Positions 12,413 through 24,675 of a stretch of 64,000 bases of DNA are shown here, one piece after another. This stretch comes from Endocalyx cinctus (lineage: Eukaryota; Ascomycota; Sordariomycetes; Amphisphaeriales; Apiosporaceae): the NCBI GenBank assembly GCA_001600455.1, contig BCKC01000007.1, positions 2,482,019-2,546,018 on the forward strand, read 5' to 3'. A program made the translations under genes and the position numbers. The notes under the pieces are model-generated. The model saw nothing but the letters and a program-made list of their open reading frames with translations, was not told the origin of the DNA and did no database searches. Position 1 is the first letter of the stretch. The number at the start of each line of letters is the position of its first letter.

Positions 12413-14144
12413 ATGAACTCTCTTAATATAATATCGACGCGCGTATCTCCAACGTCGAGTCCAGCACCGTCGCGATCCAATTCCCTCAGTCATATGGGCC
12501 TGACCGTTTCGCCTTCCGACGAAGACAACGCCCCTTCCGATGATACATTGGTAGCTGACCAAGATCCCGCAAATTCAAATTCCAACTCGTACTCTCTCGA
12601 CAGAAGCGATAACTATTATCACGATCACGATGATTTAGACGAGAACGCCCCACTTTTAGAAAAGACAGAAAGTAAGGAGGGAGATCAGCGATCGTATCTA
12701 TGGCACATCGTTCCCCGGCGCTTAGTAAATGGGTTCATCAATTCGATTCGATGGGTATTATCAACTATTTCTGCACCGGGCGTCTACCTGATCGCCTGCT
12801 TCTACGATGCCCAAGGTAATTTTACCCCCTCGCGCCAACTACGGAGATTATTAGGGACGTATGGTGGAGATGCGCGCAAACTTGCTGCCGACAACCTCGA
12901 AGAGGCTTCTGTGTACGACGAAAAGGGTGGAACTGGTAGAAGATCCAGTCAATCGCATGGTAGGGGGAAACATTCTTTTACGTCTGCGCGACCCACGGTA
13001 TCTTCAGGTTCTTCCTCGTCTGGTCTGTCGTCTGAATCGGAATCCGATACTAGTAGGATAGGGGTAGGTCGCCATCGCTCTGGATCTTCTGCTCGTCATA
13101 ATCGCTCCAAATCGTTGCAGGACTCGGAGGAAATTGCGCCGGCTCGGAGGTCAATACGGATCAAATTACATAGCGATGATGCGATGCGACAACGAAAACA
13201 TAAGAAGACAAAATCCGCCGGTATGAACAGCGGGGCTGGCGGCGGCGATACGTCCTCGGAGTTATCGGCGCAGCTCAAGTCCCCTACCTCCCCCGTTGGC
13301 GCCCTAACGAAATATCCTAAGACTCCTGCGCCGCCGCGACCATTGCTACCGAAACGCCAGCCATCGTACATCCCTTCAGAACCCTCGGATCCCAAACATA
13401 TGAAGACTCTGATACTTGATCTAGACGAGACTCTAATCCACAGTATGTCAAAAGGGGGAAAGATGGGCTCTGGCCATATGGTCGAAGTGCGGTTGAATAC
13501 GACGTACGTTGGAAGCGGAGGTCAGCAGGCTCTAGGTCCCCAACATCCAATTTTGTACTACGTTCACAAGCGACCACACTGCGACGAGTTTCTTCGAAAG
13601 GTGAGAATACAGTCCACGGCATGAGTTTATTAGACTCTGGCTACTCTCTGGCTATAGGTTCGTGATGCTAATATTGCGATTAAGGTTTGCCAATGGTTCA
13701 ATCTGGTAGTCTTTACGGCATCGGTACAAGAGTACGCAGATCCTGTCATCGACTGGCTTGAGTCGGAAAGAAAGTTCTTCTCGGGTAGATACTATAGACA
13801 GCATTGTACATTCCGACACGGGGCATTTATCAAAGATCTCAGCTCAATTGAGCCAGATCTGAGCAGGGTTATGATTCTTGACAACAGCCCGTTAAGTTAC
13901 ATGTTCCATCAAGGTACGTTTGAAATGTCTATATGTAAACCTCGGATATGCCACCTCTCCTGAACCTGACTGACGAGTGGATATTCGCAATTCAGATAAT
14001 GCAATTCCTATTCAAGGTTGGATCAATGACCCTACGGATAACGATCTGCTGCATCTGGTACCTCTCTTCGAAGGACTACAGTACGTCTCTGATGTCAGGG
14101 CTTTGCTGGCGCTGCGAGGGGGAGAAGACGGCCAGCATACATAA
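12413..14144 (+). CDS. NEM1: Nem1-like phosphatase, catalytic subunit of the Nem1-Spo7 complex
   Basis: Exons 12413-13600, 13685-13913 and 13996-14144 give 521 aa with matching phases; introns are 84 and 82 nt. The C-terminal FCP/NIF (HAD) phosphatase domain carries the DxDxT signature LILDLDETLIHS at residues 334-345 (catalytic Asp336 and Asp338). It continues with KRPHCDEFLRK, NLVVFTASVQEYADPVIDWLE, RVMILDNSP and DNAIPIQGW. Residues about 104-131 form a hydrophobic segment suitable for ER/nuclear-membrane insertion. The preceding N-terminus is Ser-rich and acidic, and a Ser/Arg-rich linker separates membrane and catalytic parts. In yeast the enzyme dephosphorylates the lipin Pah1. An alternative acceptor at 13657 would insert nine residues; the chosen one at 13684 fits the family and has a good branch point (GCTAAT). 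Confidence 0.9.
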
Positions 14145-15632
14145 TTTTGTTTATTAGAGAGATTAGTTGTAAAAGTCGAAAGAAATTTGTTATTTTGAAC
14201 GTAAAATTAGGGGGGAACATTAGCCGGGTGTTAATTGGGTTTTGTTATTCATAAGGAGGATATCCAAACCTATGCATTCGGGATTCAGGGGACAACCTCC
14301 TCCCACATAATATAAACTTGGGTGTATAAAGTTAAATTATTTTCTTCCTATTTATGCGACGCTGGACGTTTATGAGGTTATTGATGATAAAAATTATTGC
14401 TATTGAAGATTGAAAAGGCATACTTTGAATATTCATTTGACTCACTAAAAACCAGGGACTTAATATATCCTACGAGAAAAGTTGGGTTCGTGAAATATCT
14501 ACTGTCTAGCTGTCTGGTTATGCCATCATTTACAAGTAAGCTCTGCGACGAACTCCAAATAGTCCCCTGCACTTGTCCCAAAAGGAACAACTGCTCCGGA
14601 AAATAGCCTCAGACCCGCTGTGGCTTGGCTTATACGATACCCCAGATTTTCGCTATAATTCCGCATCTGATAACCTTGTCCATCTTCTACCACAAAATGG
14701 GAAGATCTAGGACAGCAGGATTGGACTATTCTATATAATGCTTGTAAGTCACGAGCTGATATCCATAAGTTTAATTGGGTAACCATCGCTTGTCTACATC
14801 TTACCCGATAAATAGGTTTTGTATTAGGGATTAGGTGCTCGATGTAATGTATACATATACCTGAGCTACGCTGCTTTAGGTAGGATTCTAGTCTGAGCCT
14901 TTGCCTATAGAAATTTACATAAATCCTACCTCCGTAAATAACTTTTAATAAGGTAGTTTTTATTACGGACAACTATCCGTTAAACGTTTAGGTTATGGCT
15001 AAGTAACGCCGCTAATAGAACATGTCCAGCCTGCCAGCTTCAAATTATTTACGCTAAAAATGTTCAATATCTTCGAGGCCAGAAATGTCCAATATTTCAA
15101 ACATATAATACGAATAGCTAACTATACACAGTTATTCACCACCTACCTAGGTATTTGTGGAGTTCTTGTGCGGCAATTCATACGGGTAACGCTGAGAAGG
15201 CTGAACTGCATGAGTTCCTCTCCTCTCCGGAGCACTGGGAGGATAATGATATAAGCTCGCCATCGTCCTGTCGCCAACTTCCCTAGGATCACCATCTCGG
15301 CGCCTTACTTTTTCTTTGCCCAGTGGATTCATTCCGACCTCAAAGCCGTTATTACCAACTGTCATGCCTGCTCTCATCACTAATATTTAGTTGGTTGTGT
15401 CTCTAGCTACTTTATCGCTGCCGTTTTGCCCGGCCCCACAACCTGGCTGCCCGGTAGTGACCAGCTAGACTAGTGAGGCGCAAGCAGGCACAGGGTAGGC
15501 CTCCCAACCGCTCAAAACACCCTCAATATTCTACATTATTAATGACAATAAATCTTGCTAACTTATTCAACCTGGTTTACGTCGGGCGTCCTACCTTCTT
15601 TATTCATTTTAATTCTTCAGCTTCTCTTTAGC
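14145..15632. other. Intergenic; possible gene relic on minus strand
   Basis: AT-rich spacer. The only coherent coding-like piece is an open frame on the minus strand at 14526-14972, described separately. Otherwise nothing recognised. Confidence 0.5.
14526..14972 (-). pseudogene. Possible gene relic or unassigned 3' exon
   Basis: An open frame of about 148 codons with a protein-like composition (Cys, Trp, aromatic and charged residues mixed, ending VEFAELTCK-like sequence), but it starts at TTG and has no ATG near its 5' end. I found no clear upstream exon with a matching splice site. It could be the last exon of a decayed gene or a chance frame. No family recognised. Confidence 0.2.
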
Positions 15633-16106
15633 ATGGCTAGTCAAAATACAGCACAAATTATCTTAGAGCTCTCCTCTGCTCTGCAAAGTGCACACAAAAT
15701 CACGTTAGAAACATCTTACGGACTTGTTATCCAAACCGGTCAAGACCACAATCTCGTCGTTCAACTCAACCCTGTCACTAATAACAACGGCGATAATGAA
15801 TTGAACAAGTCATCTCAAACTTCAACAAATCAAGACACGGAAAAGTCGTTCTACAAGTACAGAATGTTCCCTGATTTTGAAGAACAAGAGGCACATCTCG
15901 GCTCGCAGAAACATCCTTTCCCGGACATGGAAAAGCGGAAATCGTGGGTGTTGGAGGGCTTATTGCTGGCTACCGCGTTGTGCTTGCAGCCTGAAGTCGT
16001 TAGCGTGGAGTATGCTCCTGATGCCGAGAAGGTGGTGCTTCGGAAGGAGGGGCTGGGACAAGTACTGCAGATGTTTTTGACGGATGTGGATAAGTATTTG
16101 ACATAG
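15633..16106 (+). CDS. Small hypothetical protein
   Basis: Intronless 157-aa frame from ATG 15633 (context TTTAGCATGGCT). An upstream in-frame ATG at 15555 would add a hydrophobic leader, but that stretch looks like a pyrimidine-rich 5' leader ending in a TTCAG, so the inner start is preferred. The product has an N-terminal helical part, an Asn/Thr/Ser-rich linker around residues 50-70 and a C-terminal part with KRKSWVLEGLLLATALC. No signal peptide, membrane span or known domain recognised. It may be a lineage-restricted protein. Confidence 0.5.
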   Translation: MASQNTAQIILELSSALQSAHKITLETSYGLVIQTGQDHNLVVQLNPVTNNNGDNELNKSSQTSTNQDTEKSFYKYRMFPDFEEQEAHLGSQKHPFPDMEKRKSWVLEGLLLATALCLQPEVVSVEYAPDAEKVVLRKEGLGQVLQMFLTDVDKYLT

Positions 16107-17069
16107 ACGTATTAATATAAAGTTGTATATATATGGGTATATATATATATATAGTATTGAGATATACTACATAGTAGTCAACTGAAACGTAGCTTTTAAT
16201 ATTAGTCTCTGCATTATCATTGCTGTTATTTCCCCTCGTCTGATGTACTCTATTCACTGTTTAACCCTGGATCATCGGTTCCAGATTGCTATTACTACAG
16301 CTCACCGACGCATTCACCACATTACGTCTAGCCGCGAGCCCATCCATGACGGGCGCGCTTGTAAGCTGCAAGTGGTTGAGATAGGCATGGGAGGTATAGG
16401 CTGAACCGTATTACTTTTCCGTTTTCCTCGAGATCCGTTTAGGGACCGAGGCGAGCCTAAGTAAAAGCGGCAAATGCGCTATTCCAGGTTCGTCGAAAAA
16501 AAGAATGCCAATGTACTTACACACACGTATAGGAAGCTACATATAGGTAAAGCCTCTTACCACGAATGCTCTAGCTTCTTATATATTGTTTTATACTCCG
16601 TACTGTACTTTGTATGGGAGTCAAAAGAACTTTTATATGCAGAAAACCTTGTAACACCTGAAGCTTTCTGAATATAAAATCCATTACGTCACATATAGTT
16701 CAGGTACAGAAGTCTGGAACAAGCGAACATACTGAATCACGATGAGAGAAAAAGAAAATAATACTTGTATTATGGATTATTTCATTGTTTCTGAAAGCCG
16801 AGGCGTAAGCCCCAAAGTCTGTTGTCGTCATCGGTAGCTTCACATCGTTTAATGTCTGGGTAGCTTCTACAATATAAAATCAGCCTCCTTGCCCAACCTT
16901 TCGTAATTGTTAACAGCATTTCTACATCTTTATGTCTTTAATATAATTACCTGGCCCATCTAACTTCTCGTCTTTGATCACGGCAAGAGTATAATAACCA
17001 ACGAGCGCAACAAGCTTCGATATTTCAGAAGGATTTTCACCCGTCAATAAATTAACACCACCACCCATC
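16107..17069. other. Intergenic
   Basis: AT-rich, with a short TA-dinucleotide run near 16136-16154. No supported gene. The last 200 bases contain a C/A/T-rich leader before the ATG at 17070. Confidence 0.55.
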
Positions 17070-17955
17070 ATGTCTCTTCACTGTAAGTACGATCTTTCCT
17101 ATCTACTTCGACAACTTCATCACTACTCTAAAAGAATCAATTTACTCATTACTTGAGAAATAATTGCACGACTTGTTGAGGATGATTGTCCAAGGTGATG
17201 TCTATCTCCCGCTATAGGACCGGCCGCCACGGACCGTTTTCTTTACCATGACTCTATGTAGTACTCCACTATTAGTTTTCGGTAATTAGCTAACGCGGTC
17301 CATCAACTTGGACATACAGATTTCCCACCCGTCAAGCCCTCAGCCATCGCGCTCGGCACGGTATTCAACCACGGCATTGAACTAGCAGGTAAGAGGAGAA
17401 CCCGCCCCCTCCCCCCTAAATCTCGTCATTTCCCTCCCGTCCATACGACATTCAGCTAATCCTGGATGAAAAAAACAAAGTGATGACCCCTGTGTTCGGC
17501 CAAACCTACCACCGCGCCAAGATGGCCAACACGTCGGAAGAGTTCATCAAGTCTAGGGAAGCGACGTCGGCCGCGGTAGCGTGGGGAACCTCTCTCGTCG
17601 GCTCGGCCCTGCAATCGTACGGCGTCGGCGCTCTGATCAACGCGACCGGGACGCTAAGCTACAAAGGTGCCGCTTACCTGGGTGGGTTGATCTTCATGGC
17701 CACTTCCGCTCCTACGGTGAGTATTTTACTTTTTTCCTTTGCCCTTCTCTTTCACGCCGATATATATATATATATATATATATATAAAGAAATAAGAGAC
17801 TGATGAGAAAAAAAAAATAGTACCTCAACCAACTGTTCACCGAAAAGCGTGCGGTCGATACGGTCGCCGTCAGCGCCGTGGCTAAGGTCTTCGAGACCTT
17901 GGGCCTAAGCTTGTTCCTAACTTGGTGGGGAACCAGGACCAACCCCTTTGACTAA
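17070..17955 (+). CDS. Small probable membrane protein, DUF1761-like
   Basis: Four exons: 17070-17082, 17320-17388, 17481-17716 and 17821-17955; all phases match and the product is 150 aa. The first exon is only 13 nt and the first intron is long (237 nt). The protein has several hydrophobic helices (SAIALGTVFNHGIELAVM, AVAWGTSLVGSALQSYGVG, AAYLGGLIFMATSAP, VFETLGLSLFLTWW) and a conserved-looking VFGQTYHRA after the first helix. This topology resembles small fungal DUF1761-type membrane proteins, but the assignment is tentative. The third intron contains a TA microsatellite at 17760-17787, so a simple ORF scan truncates the gene. Confidence 0.72.
17760..17787. repeat. (AT)n microsatellite inside intron 3
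   Basis: Fourteen or so AT dinucleotides, followed by an A run close to the acceptor at 17820. Seen directly. Confidence 0.9.
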
Positions 17956-18752
17956 AGGGAGAGGATGGGAAATTTGACGAGATGAGCTGTTTCTGTTCTG
18001 CATGATACTTTCTTGTAATGGTGTTATGAAAAGTGATATTGTCAAAACCGGGACCACGGCCGTTTTAGGCATGTATTGAGATGAGGCACGACAAGGACAT
18101 ACGTTACATTACCACCTACATAGCTGATAATAATACCTATTCGTGAACAAGATTGGACTTCCACATCATATATATACATCACTGCCTGAAAAGAGAGCAT
18201 AATAACACGTGATATTTAGTAGTTATAAGATCGGTATCATGGGTATAGTAGCCAGGCTTACGAGAGTGAATCAAATAAATTTCTTTTTCATCTGCCTATT
18301 TTAATCTGTTTTTTATTTTACCTCTTTCCAAGCCGGAACGCCGCAAGGACGTCGTTGGATGTATTGTACACATCAAAAACGTAGCCTCGCCCATAAAAAA
18401 AAAAGAAACAGAATGCCATTAGAGTTGCCCATGTATGATTCCACGTAAAAACAAATATATAATTGGGAAAAACCGGGGGTCCCTTTGGTGCGAAGAGCCT
18501 TTTCGTTTCCGTCTTGGCTGAGACTGATAGGAGAAGTCGAAGTAGTTGACGTGTTTTGCCGATGGTGAAAAGAAATTATGAGGACAGACAGCGGTTCTCG
18601 GGATACATAGCCTGGAGTAAGAAACTTGGAACCTTGGAGATATTCAGACTGCCGGGAGGAGAACGATCTGCCCAGTGCCGTTCGCTGTCCTTGCTATGTC
18701 AAGAACCCTAGCCCTATCTTGCAACCACGAAAATCCGAATCAACAATCCCTT
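17956..18752. other. Intergenic, convergent 3' ends
   Basis: 3'-flanking sequence of the small membrane protein gene (plus) and Nhp2 (minus). No ORF or structured RNA recognised. Confidence 0.55.
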
Positions 18753-19599
18753 TTACGCCACGGCGAACTTCATCTGGGCCTTAGTCTCCTTCTCGACGAG
18801 CTTAACGAGGTCGCGGTACGTCTCGGAGAAGTCCTCCTCGTCGTCCTCCTCGGCGATCGCGTCCTTCTTCTTATCTTTATCTTTAGCGCCGGGACGAGCC
18901 TTCTCGACCACCATGACCACGCTCGTCGGCCTCTTGGTGCTGCCGGCCGCGCCCAGCTCAGCCCTCGACTGCACGAAGATGTACGGCACGTTGACGTCCT
19001 CGCAGAGAACCGGTATGTGGCTGATGACGTCCATCGGGCTGATGTCGCCGGCCAAGACGACCACGCCGGGGATCGAGGTGTTACCGGGAGCGGCCGCGGG
19101 GGATTTTCGTAGCGATTTGACCACTTCCTTGACACCGCGCTTGAGGGTTTTGTGCTTGGCCGCTGCGTCACGAAATTTTCGGTCAGCTTTTTTCACACAA
19201 TTTTTTTTTCTTTTTTTTACAAAAGAAAACGAGATGAGATTGGACAAAACAAAACAAATAAATAGGTAAACACGTACCCTTTCGCACCGTCTTCATAACC
19301 TTCTTAGTAGCCTTCTCATCCGCTATCGGTCTCGCGAACGGGACCAAGGCGCCCACGACGGGAGGCTGGACGGCGGCTCCGCTCTTCGTCTTCTTGACCT
19401 CGCCGTTCTCAGCCGAGGCAGCGGCGTCAGCTTGCAATTGATCGTCGGCTTCGGCGGCGACGACGGCCTGCTTCAATTTCTCCTTCTTCTCTTTCTTGTC
19501 CTTCTTGTCCTTCTTGACCTTGGTCACGCCGTCCGCTTCGCTTCGCTTCTTTTCCTTCTTCTCCTTCTTGTCGGCCTTTTCAGGCTTTGTGGCACCCAT
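18753..19599 (-). CDS. NHP2: H/ACA ribonucleoprotein subunit Nhp2
   Basis: Exons 19599-19278 and 19162-18753, intron 115 nt (donor GTACGT, acceptor CGCAG), product 243 aa. The N-terminal third is Lys/Glu-rich (EKKEKK-type repeats), suitable for nucleolar targeting. The C-terminal L7Ae/NHP2 domain shows AAKHKTLKRGVKEVVKSLRK, GVVVLAGDISPMDVISHIPVLCEDVNVPYIFVQSRAELG and RPTSVVMVV. The kink-turn-binding fold belongs to the pseudouridylation/rRNA-processing snoRNP with Cbf5, Gar1 and Nop10. The family is normally about 150-160 aa in yeast; the extra length here is the basic N-terminal extension. A Snu13/L7Ae paralogue is less likely given the GVKEVVKSLRK motif. Confidence 0.92.
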
Positions 19600-21891
19600 T
19601 GTTGATTATTTGATTTCCTGGTCGATTTTCAAATTCCTTCGAGGTGAAATGGATATATATACTTGAATCGCGACTCGTGAAGGAACAATGGAGGTGGGTT
19701 GGTGAATAGGCGGTAATGTGTTGGTATTATGAGATGTCTATTATTATGTTGGTGAACTTTTTTTTTTTTTTTTTTTTTACGGTAAACTTTTGTCTGCTCT
19801 CAATTCAGTCGAAAATTTTTATATGGAGAAAGCTATCCGAAATAGGAAAATTTGGACTTGAGTTACATTAAAGAAAAGTGGTCCAAGCGTCACGCGAAAG
19901 CTCTTCTGTGAATAGAACACGCTAAGCTTACTGCTATAACTTACCTACTCAGCTACTCTGGCTGTCAATGAATTTGGCATTGAAATTGAATATCATAAGA
20001 CACAAGGAATTGAGTCGTATCCATGGATTCATCCAATGTAAAGTTTCTATATTTAAGTGTAGGAGTTACAAGCTAATTACGACGCTTTTGAGATTCACAG
20101 TCTTGGAACATATTACAAAAAAAACATTAGTTTACCTCATTAATCCAGTGTTTATTGTGGAGATCCAACTAAAGTCAAGTAAAACCACAATCAACCAGAG
20201 AGGAGAACTAATGACATTACCATCGGAGCCAGGTAATAGCCCACAAGTCATGAGTAGATGCTACAATTCATATACCTTTTGAGAAACGACTTAATCTAAT
20301 TTCAGTTCTTGGATATGGTCGATGGTGGGCCTATTCAAGGTCCGCTGTGGCAGACATTCCTCTCTTAGATATTTGTTTACACAGACGATGCTGATATAGC
20401 TTTGTGAGTCGGGAGACTTCACCTCCGCCGTAAGGCTGGTACGGTAATATCAGTCTATGAAACATTCAGGATCGAATTCTCGCTGAGGTCATGAGCTCGG
20501 CATTCCGTCTCGACTTAATGGTTTGTCTAGCTAATACTACTCCTAGATTCTTATAACCTGTTGGTTAAGCGCATCGCAGGGTTTCTGGATTCTTACGTCT
20601 TTAGTCTTGAGACGAGTAATTTCTGTTTCTTTCTTGCATATAGCCAAAGAGTCTGACACTATAGTAAATATTGGTAAAGTACTACAGCTCATATATTTCA
20701 GCAATGGCAAGCAACAGCAGAGTATATGTAAATAGCTTGAAGATGACTAATCCAAACAGCACAAGAGCTTCGGTAAACTCTTGCCTATTGCCTATCCCCA
20801 CCAGTTACCACAGTACCGCACTACCGCACTACCGCAGTAAAGCTACCCCGCTAGCCCACTGAATTTAGTGCACATGTGTACCAAAATAAGCGGCTAGTTA
20901 TGGGCCTGGGGAAGTCGGAATATGATTTTCACCTCACTAAACGAAATATCAATGACTACTCGCAGTCAAGTAACCTATGTCCACTACTTAACTAATACTT
21001 AGTAACGTACGTTCGTGGGAATAGCCTATTCGAGTGTCACCATAGATCCATATCATACTCGGCTCTCGGGTCATTGTCGTATCTTTTGCCTTCCTACTTC
21101 GGCCACCGATTCTACGTTCTCGTCTGGAAAATGTCTTCGGAAGAACCAGTTCACCGCTTCCTCTTCCTACTTTAGTCTTTAAACAGATGCGGAGAAAGTC
21201 ATCTCTTGTATCTTACCCCAACGTTCACCCCATCCACCTATGCACTCTAGTACTCTACACTTATACCCGTCGACACTGCATCTCTATGTATTTCCCCTCC
21301 TTCACTCATCTATTATTGGTGGGCAAGTGCAGATAGTTAAGGTAACCTTACCCCATTATCGGGGTAAAGAGGTTCGTTTATGATGAAATTTACAGTCTTC
21401 GGCGAGATCTGTATTGTCTTGCGCCTCAGCAAGCCATATTTTCCCATACTAGACTTTTCTCTAGAAGATAACTCTGGAAAGGAAAGTAAGTCCAATGCAA
21501 TGGGAAAATGACGATCGCAATTCATCTTACTTGTAATCTGCCAGCCATATTTCCGCTTTGAATCATAACCACCCCGGCAGTCCTGACCGTCCAGGTACGC
21601 CTTCTATCACCATGCAATGTCAATCGTTACATCCACAAATTATTAGGACAGGACTTTCTGGATTTAGCATCCTAGACGGATGCATGAAATCTTGCTTGGC
21701 TAGCTTGCTGTATCGTAAAATTAAATATCAGCTTGACCCGTCCATAATTTTATCTTCGTAAACACTATTACCTTCTTGCTATGTATTCAGTGCACCATCA
21801 ATATTCATGACATCTCATATGCGTTGAGTATTATTAGGTATTATATTCCAGGGTCTATATCAAAGGTGTCTCTGGTTATCCTCTTTTCATA
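19600..21891. other. Intergenic, 2.3 kb
   Basis: AT-rich between divergent Nhp2 and the GH92 gene. It contains a T run at about 19759-19779, a small tandem ACCGC(A)CT-type repeat near 20812-20838 and a hairpin at about 21349-21368 (TTACCCC/GGGGTAA). No supported gene; the open frames lack recognisable domains. Confidence 0.55.
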
Positions 21892-24358
21892 ATGCCTACT
21901 CGCTTATATGCGTTATGTCTGCTGGCTACGACAGCTGTTCGTACCGGCCGTGCCACCTTATCTCCTCGACAGTCAGATAGTATTGGATATGACTTTGTCG
22001 ATCCTCTTATAGGGACCCTGAACGGTGGTCATGTTTTCGCTGGGGCGACACTACCATTTGGTGAGAATTTATCTATTAGAAAGTTAAAATAAATAGGTCT
22101 CTAATTATATCATAGGTATGGCTAAGGCTGTCGCCGATGTAACTTCGGATAACCAAGGAGGTTATGCATCGAACGGGAGCCCTGTTACCGGCTTTTCACA
22201 TATGCACGATTCCGGTACGGGTGGTGCTTCTTCGTTGGCCAATTTCCCCGTCTTTCCATATCCGGGGTGTAACGGTGATACTATCAACGGATGCGATCTT
22301 CCAAAGACTCTAAGGTCGGTTGACATCGTCGAAGGAAGCGTCTCCGCTCGTCCTGGTTACTTCTCTATCGGCCTCCAATCCGGCATCAATGCAGAAATGA
22401 CGGTGACAAATCACACGGCTCTGTACAGATTCACATTTCACGGCAACGCTACTGGGAATGCAACCGTTGACGCTCCTCTGAGCCCTCTTTTTATAGTAGA
22501 TTTAACCGATCTACCCGATTCCCGACACAACGGCACGGCATCCGTTGACCCTGAGACCGGTCGAATGATTGGCACGGCGAGTTTCGATCCCAGCTTTGGA
22601 CATGGTACATACACTTTACACTTTTGTGCCGACTTCCAGGGTGATTCCATTAGAGAAACTGGTATTTTCAAAAACACGAGAGGGTCCAGCAATTATAAAA
22701 ATGTTACCATGAACGAGGATTTAAATGGCCCGCCTACGCCTGCTGGGACGTACACGTGGTTCGAAGAAGTAGACGCAGGCGCGCAAGTAATTGCACGAGT
22801 TGGTCTCTCGTTCATCAGTCCAGACCGAGCATGCCAAAATGCAGAAACCGAGGTCCCAGAATTTAGCTTCGAAGACACACTTGCGGCCGCGGAAGAAGCA
22901 TGGAAGGCAAAACTTTCAGTCATTAGCATTGATGTAACTGGATTTGACGACACTGACTTACAGACAAGCTTCTGGAGTGGTGTATATAGAGCCATGATAA
23001 GTCCCCAGGATTACACCGGCGAGAACCCTCTTTGGCAGAGCGATGAACCGTACTATGATTCGTATTACTGTATATGGGACTCGTATCGAAGCATTCATCC
23101 ATTCATCACTCTTGTCGATCCCTTCTCCCAGACCCAGATGATTCGCTCGTTGATCGATATATATCGGCATGAGGGATGGCTACCTGATTGTCGAATGTCT
23201 CTTTGCAAAGGATATACGCAGGGAGGATCCAATGCCGATGTTGTATTGGTAGATTCATATCTGAAAAATATTACTCAGAACGTCGACTGGGAAACTGGCT
23301 ACGAGGCCCTGATAAAAGACGCGGAAGAAGAACCCATCGTATGGGATTGGGAAGGAAGAGGTGGTCTCGAGAGCTGGAAGAATCTCGGCTACATTCCGGC
23401 CGACGACTTTGACCCTCTTGGCAGCGGACTCTTCACGAGGAGTATTTCGCGCACGGTCGAGTATGCTTACGATGATTTCTGCATAGCTGAGATGGCTGAG
23501 GCGATGGGTAAGACGGAAGATTACGAGAAGTACACGGAGCGGTCGGACAATTGGAAAAACGTTTACAACCCGGACCAGAAATCGTTCATTGGCGGCGTTG
23601 ATACGGGATTCACCGGGTTTATGCAGCCGAAGTTCCAGAACGCCACCTTCGGCTTCCAGGATCCAATCTTCTGTTCGCTGCTCCTAGAGTTTGACTCCTG
23701 CTATCTCAACCCGACCGGCCACGAGACGTACGAGGGTAGCCCGTGGCTTTACACGACTTACGTGCCGCACGACCAAGCCTCGCTCATCACGACGCTCGGC
23801 GGGCCCGACGCCTTCGTCGACCGGCTTGACTACCTACACGAGAGCGGCGTGCTCTACATAGGAGACGAGCAGGCCTTCCTACCCGTGTTCCAGTACCACT
23901 ACGCCGGACGTCCGGGAAAATCCTCCGCAAGGGCGCACTACTACATCCCGCGGCAGTTCAACACGTCGCTGAACGGGATTCCGGGGAACGACGACTCGGG
24001 CGCCATGGGTTCCTTCCTGGCGCTGACGATGCTCGGGATCTTCCCGAACCCGGGCCAAGACGTCTACTTCATCACGCCGCCTTTTTTCCCCGCCGTCTCC
24101 GTCACGAACGGCATGACGGGCAAGACGGCGACGATCAGGAACGTCGAGGGCTTCGATGGCCCGACTTACGATAATATTTACATACAGAGCGCGACTCTCG
24201 ACGGTGAGCCGTATACCAAGAATTACCTGACCCACAGCTTCTTCCTCGAGGGCGGTACTCTGGAACTCAAGCTTGGTCCTGTCGAGAGCACGACGTGGGG
24301 CGTGGGATCGGCGGATATACCGCCGAGCTTGAGTACGAAGGGGGAGAAGTCGGGGTGA
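21892..24358 (+). CDS. Secreted glycoside hydrolase family 92 (alpha-1,2-mannosidase type)
   Basis: Two exons, 21892-22060 and 22116-24358, with a 55-nt intron; product 803 aa. The N-terminus is a signal peptide (residues 1 to about 20). The GH92 pattern follows: DFVDPLIGTLNGGHVFAGATLPFG, then GYASNGSPVTGFSHMHDSGTGG, WDSYRSIHPFITLVDP, CKGYTQGGSNADVVLVD, YVPHDQASLI and GNDDSGAMGSFLALTMLGIFPN (about 680-700), with the conserved Asp pair at 682-683. Members are calcium-dependent exo-mannosidases trimming mannan or N-glycans. The coding GC rises markedly in the last third (about 23,650-24,340) with no break in frame. The gene is convergent with the downstream protease gene. Confidence 0.93.
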
Positions 24359-24675
24359 AACTAGGTTGACCAGCGATATTTTCACTTAGTATACATAATT
24401 CAGTGTAGAGACTTAAACCTCTAGTTGGTATTAATCAATATGTTATCCACTGTAGGGATATGTTTCTACACCTCTTGCAAATTAGGGATGTAGTCCTTCT
24501 CATGAATGAACTGGACTGTTCATTCATGAATCAGTCTGAGATTACACTCTCAAAGACAGTGAATTCTAAATGCCGTGACCGGACCTCGACGAAGATTTCG
24601 CAAGTAAACAAAACGGTAAAAAACAAAGCACAGCAGCAAACCACGGCAATTCTCGTCGCTGAATCAATATCTTAT
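24359..24675. other. Short convergent 3' spacer
   Basis: AT-rich 3'-flanking sequence between GH92 and the subtilase gene. It includes a small inverted repeat around GAATGAACTGGACTGTTCATTC (24503-24525). Confidence 0.55.

Noticed and set aside
13657..13684. Earlier acceptor in Nem1 intron 1
   Set aside because: It would add nine residues between FLRK and VCQW, which are adjacent in the family.
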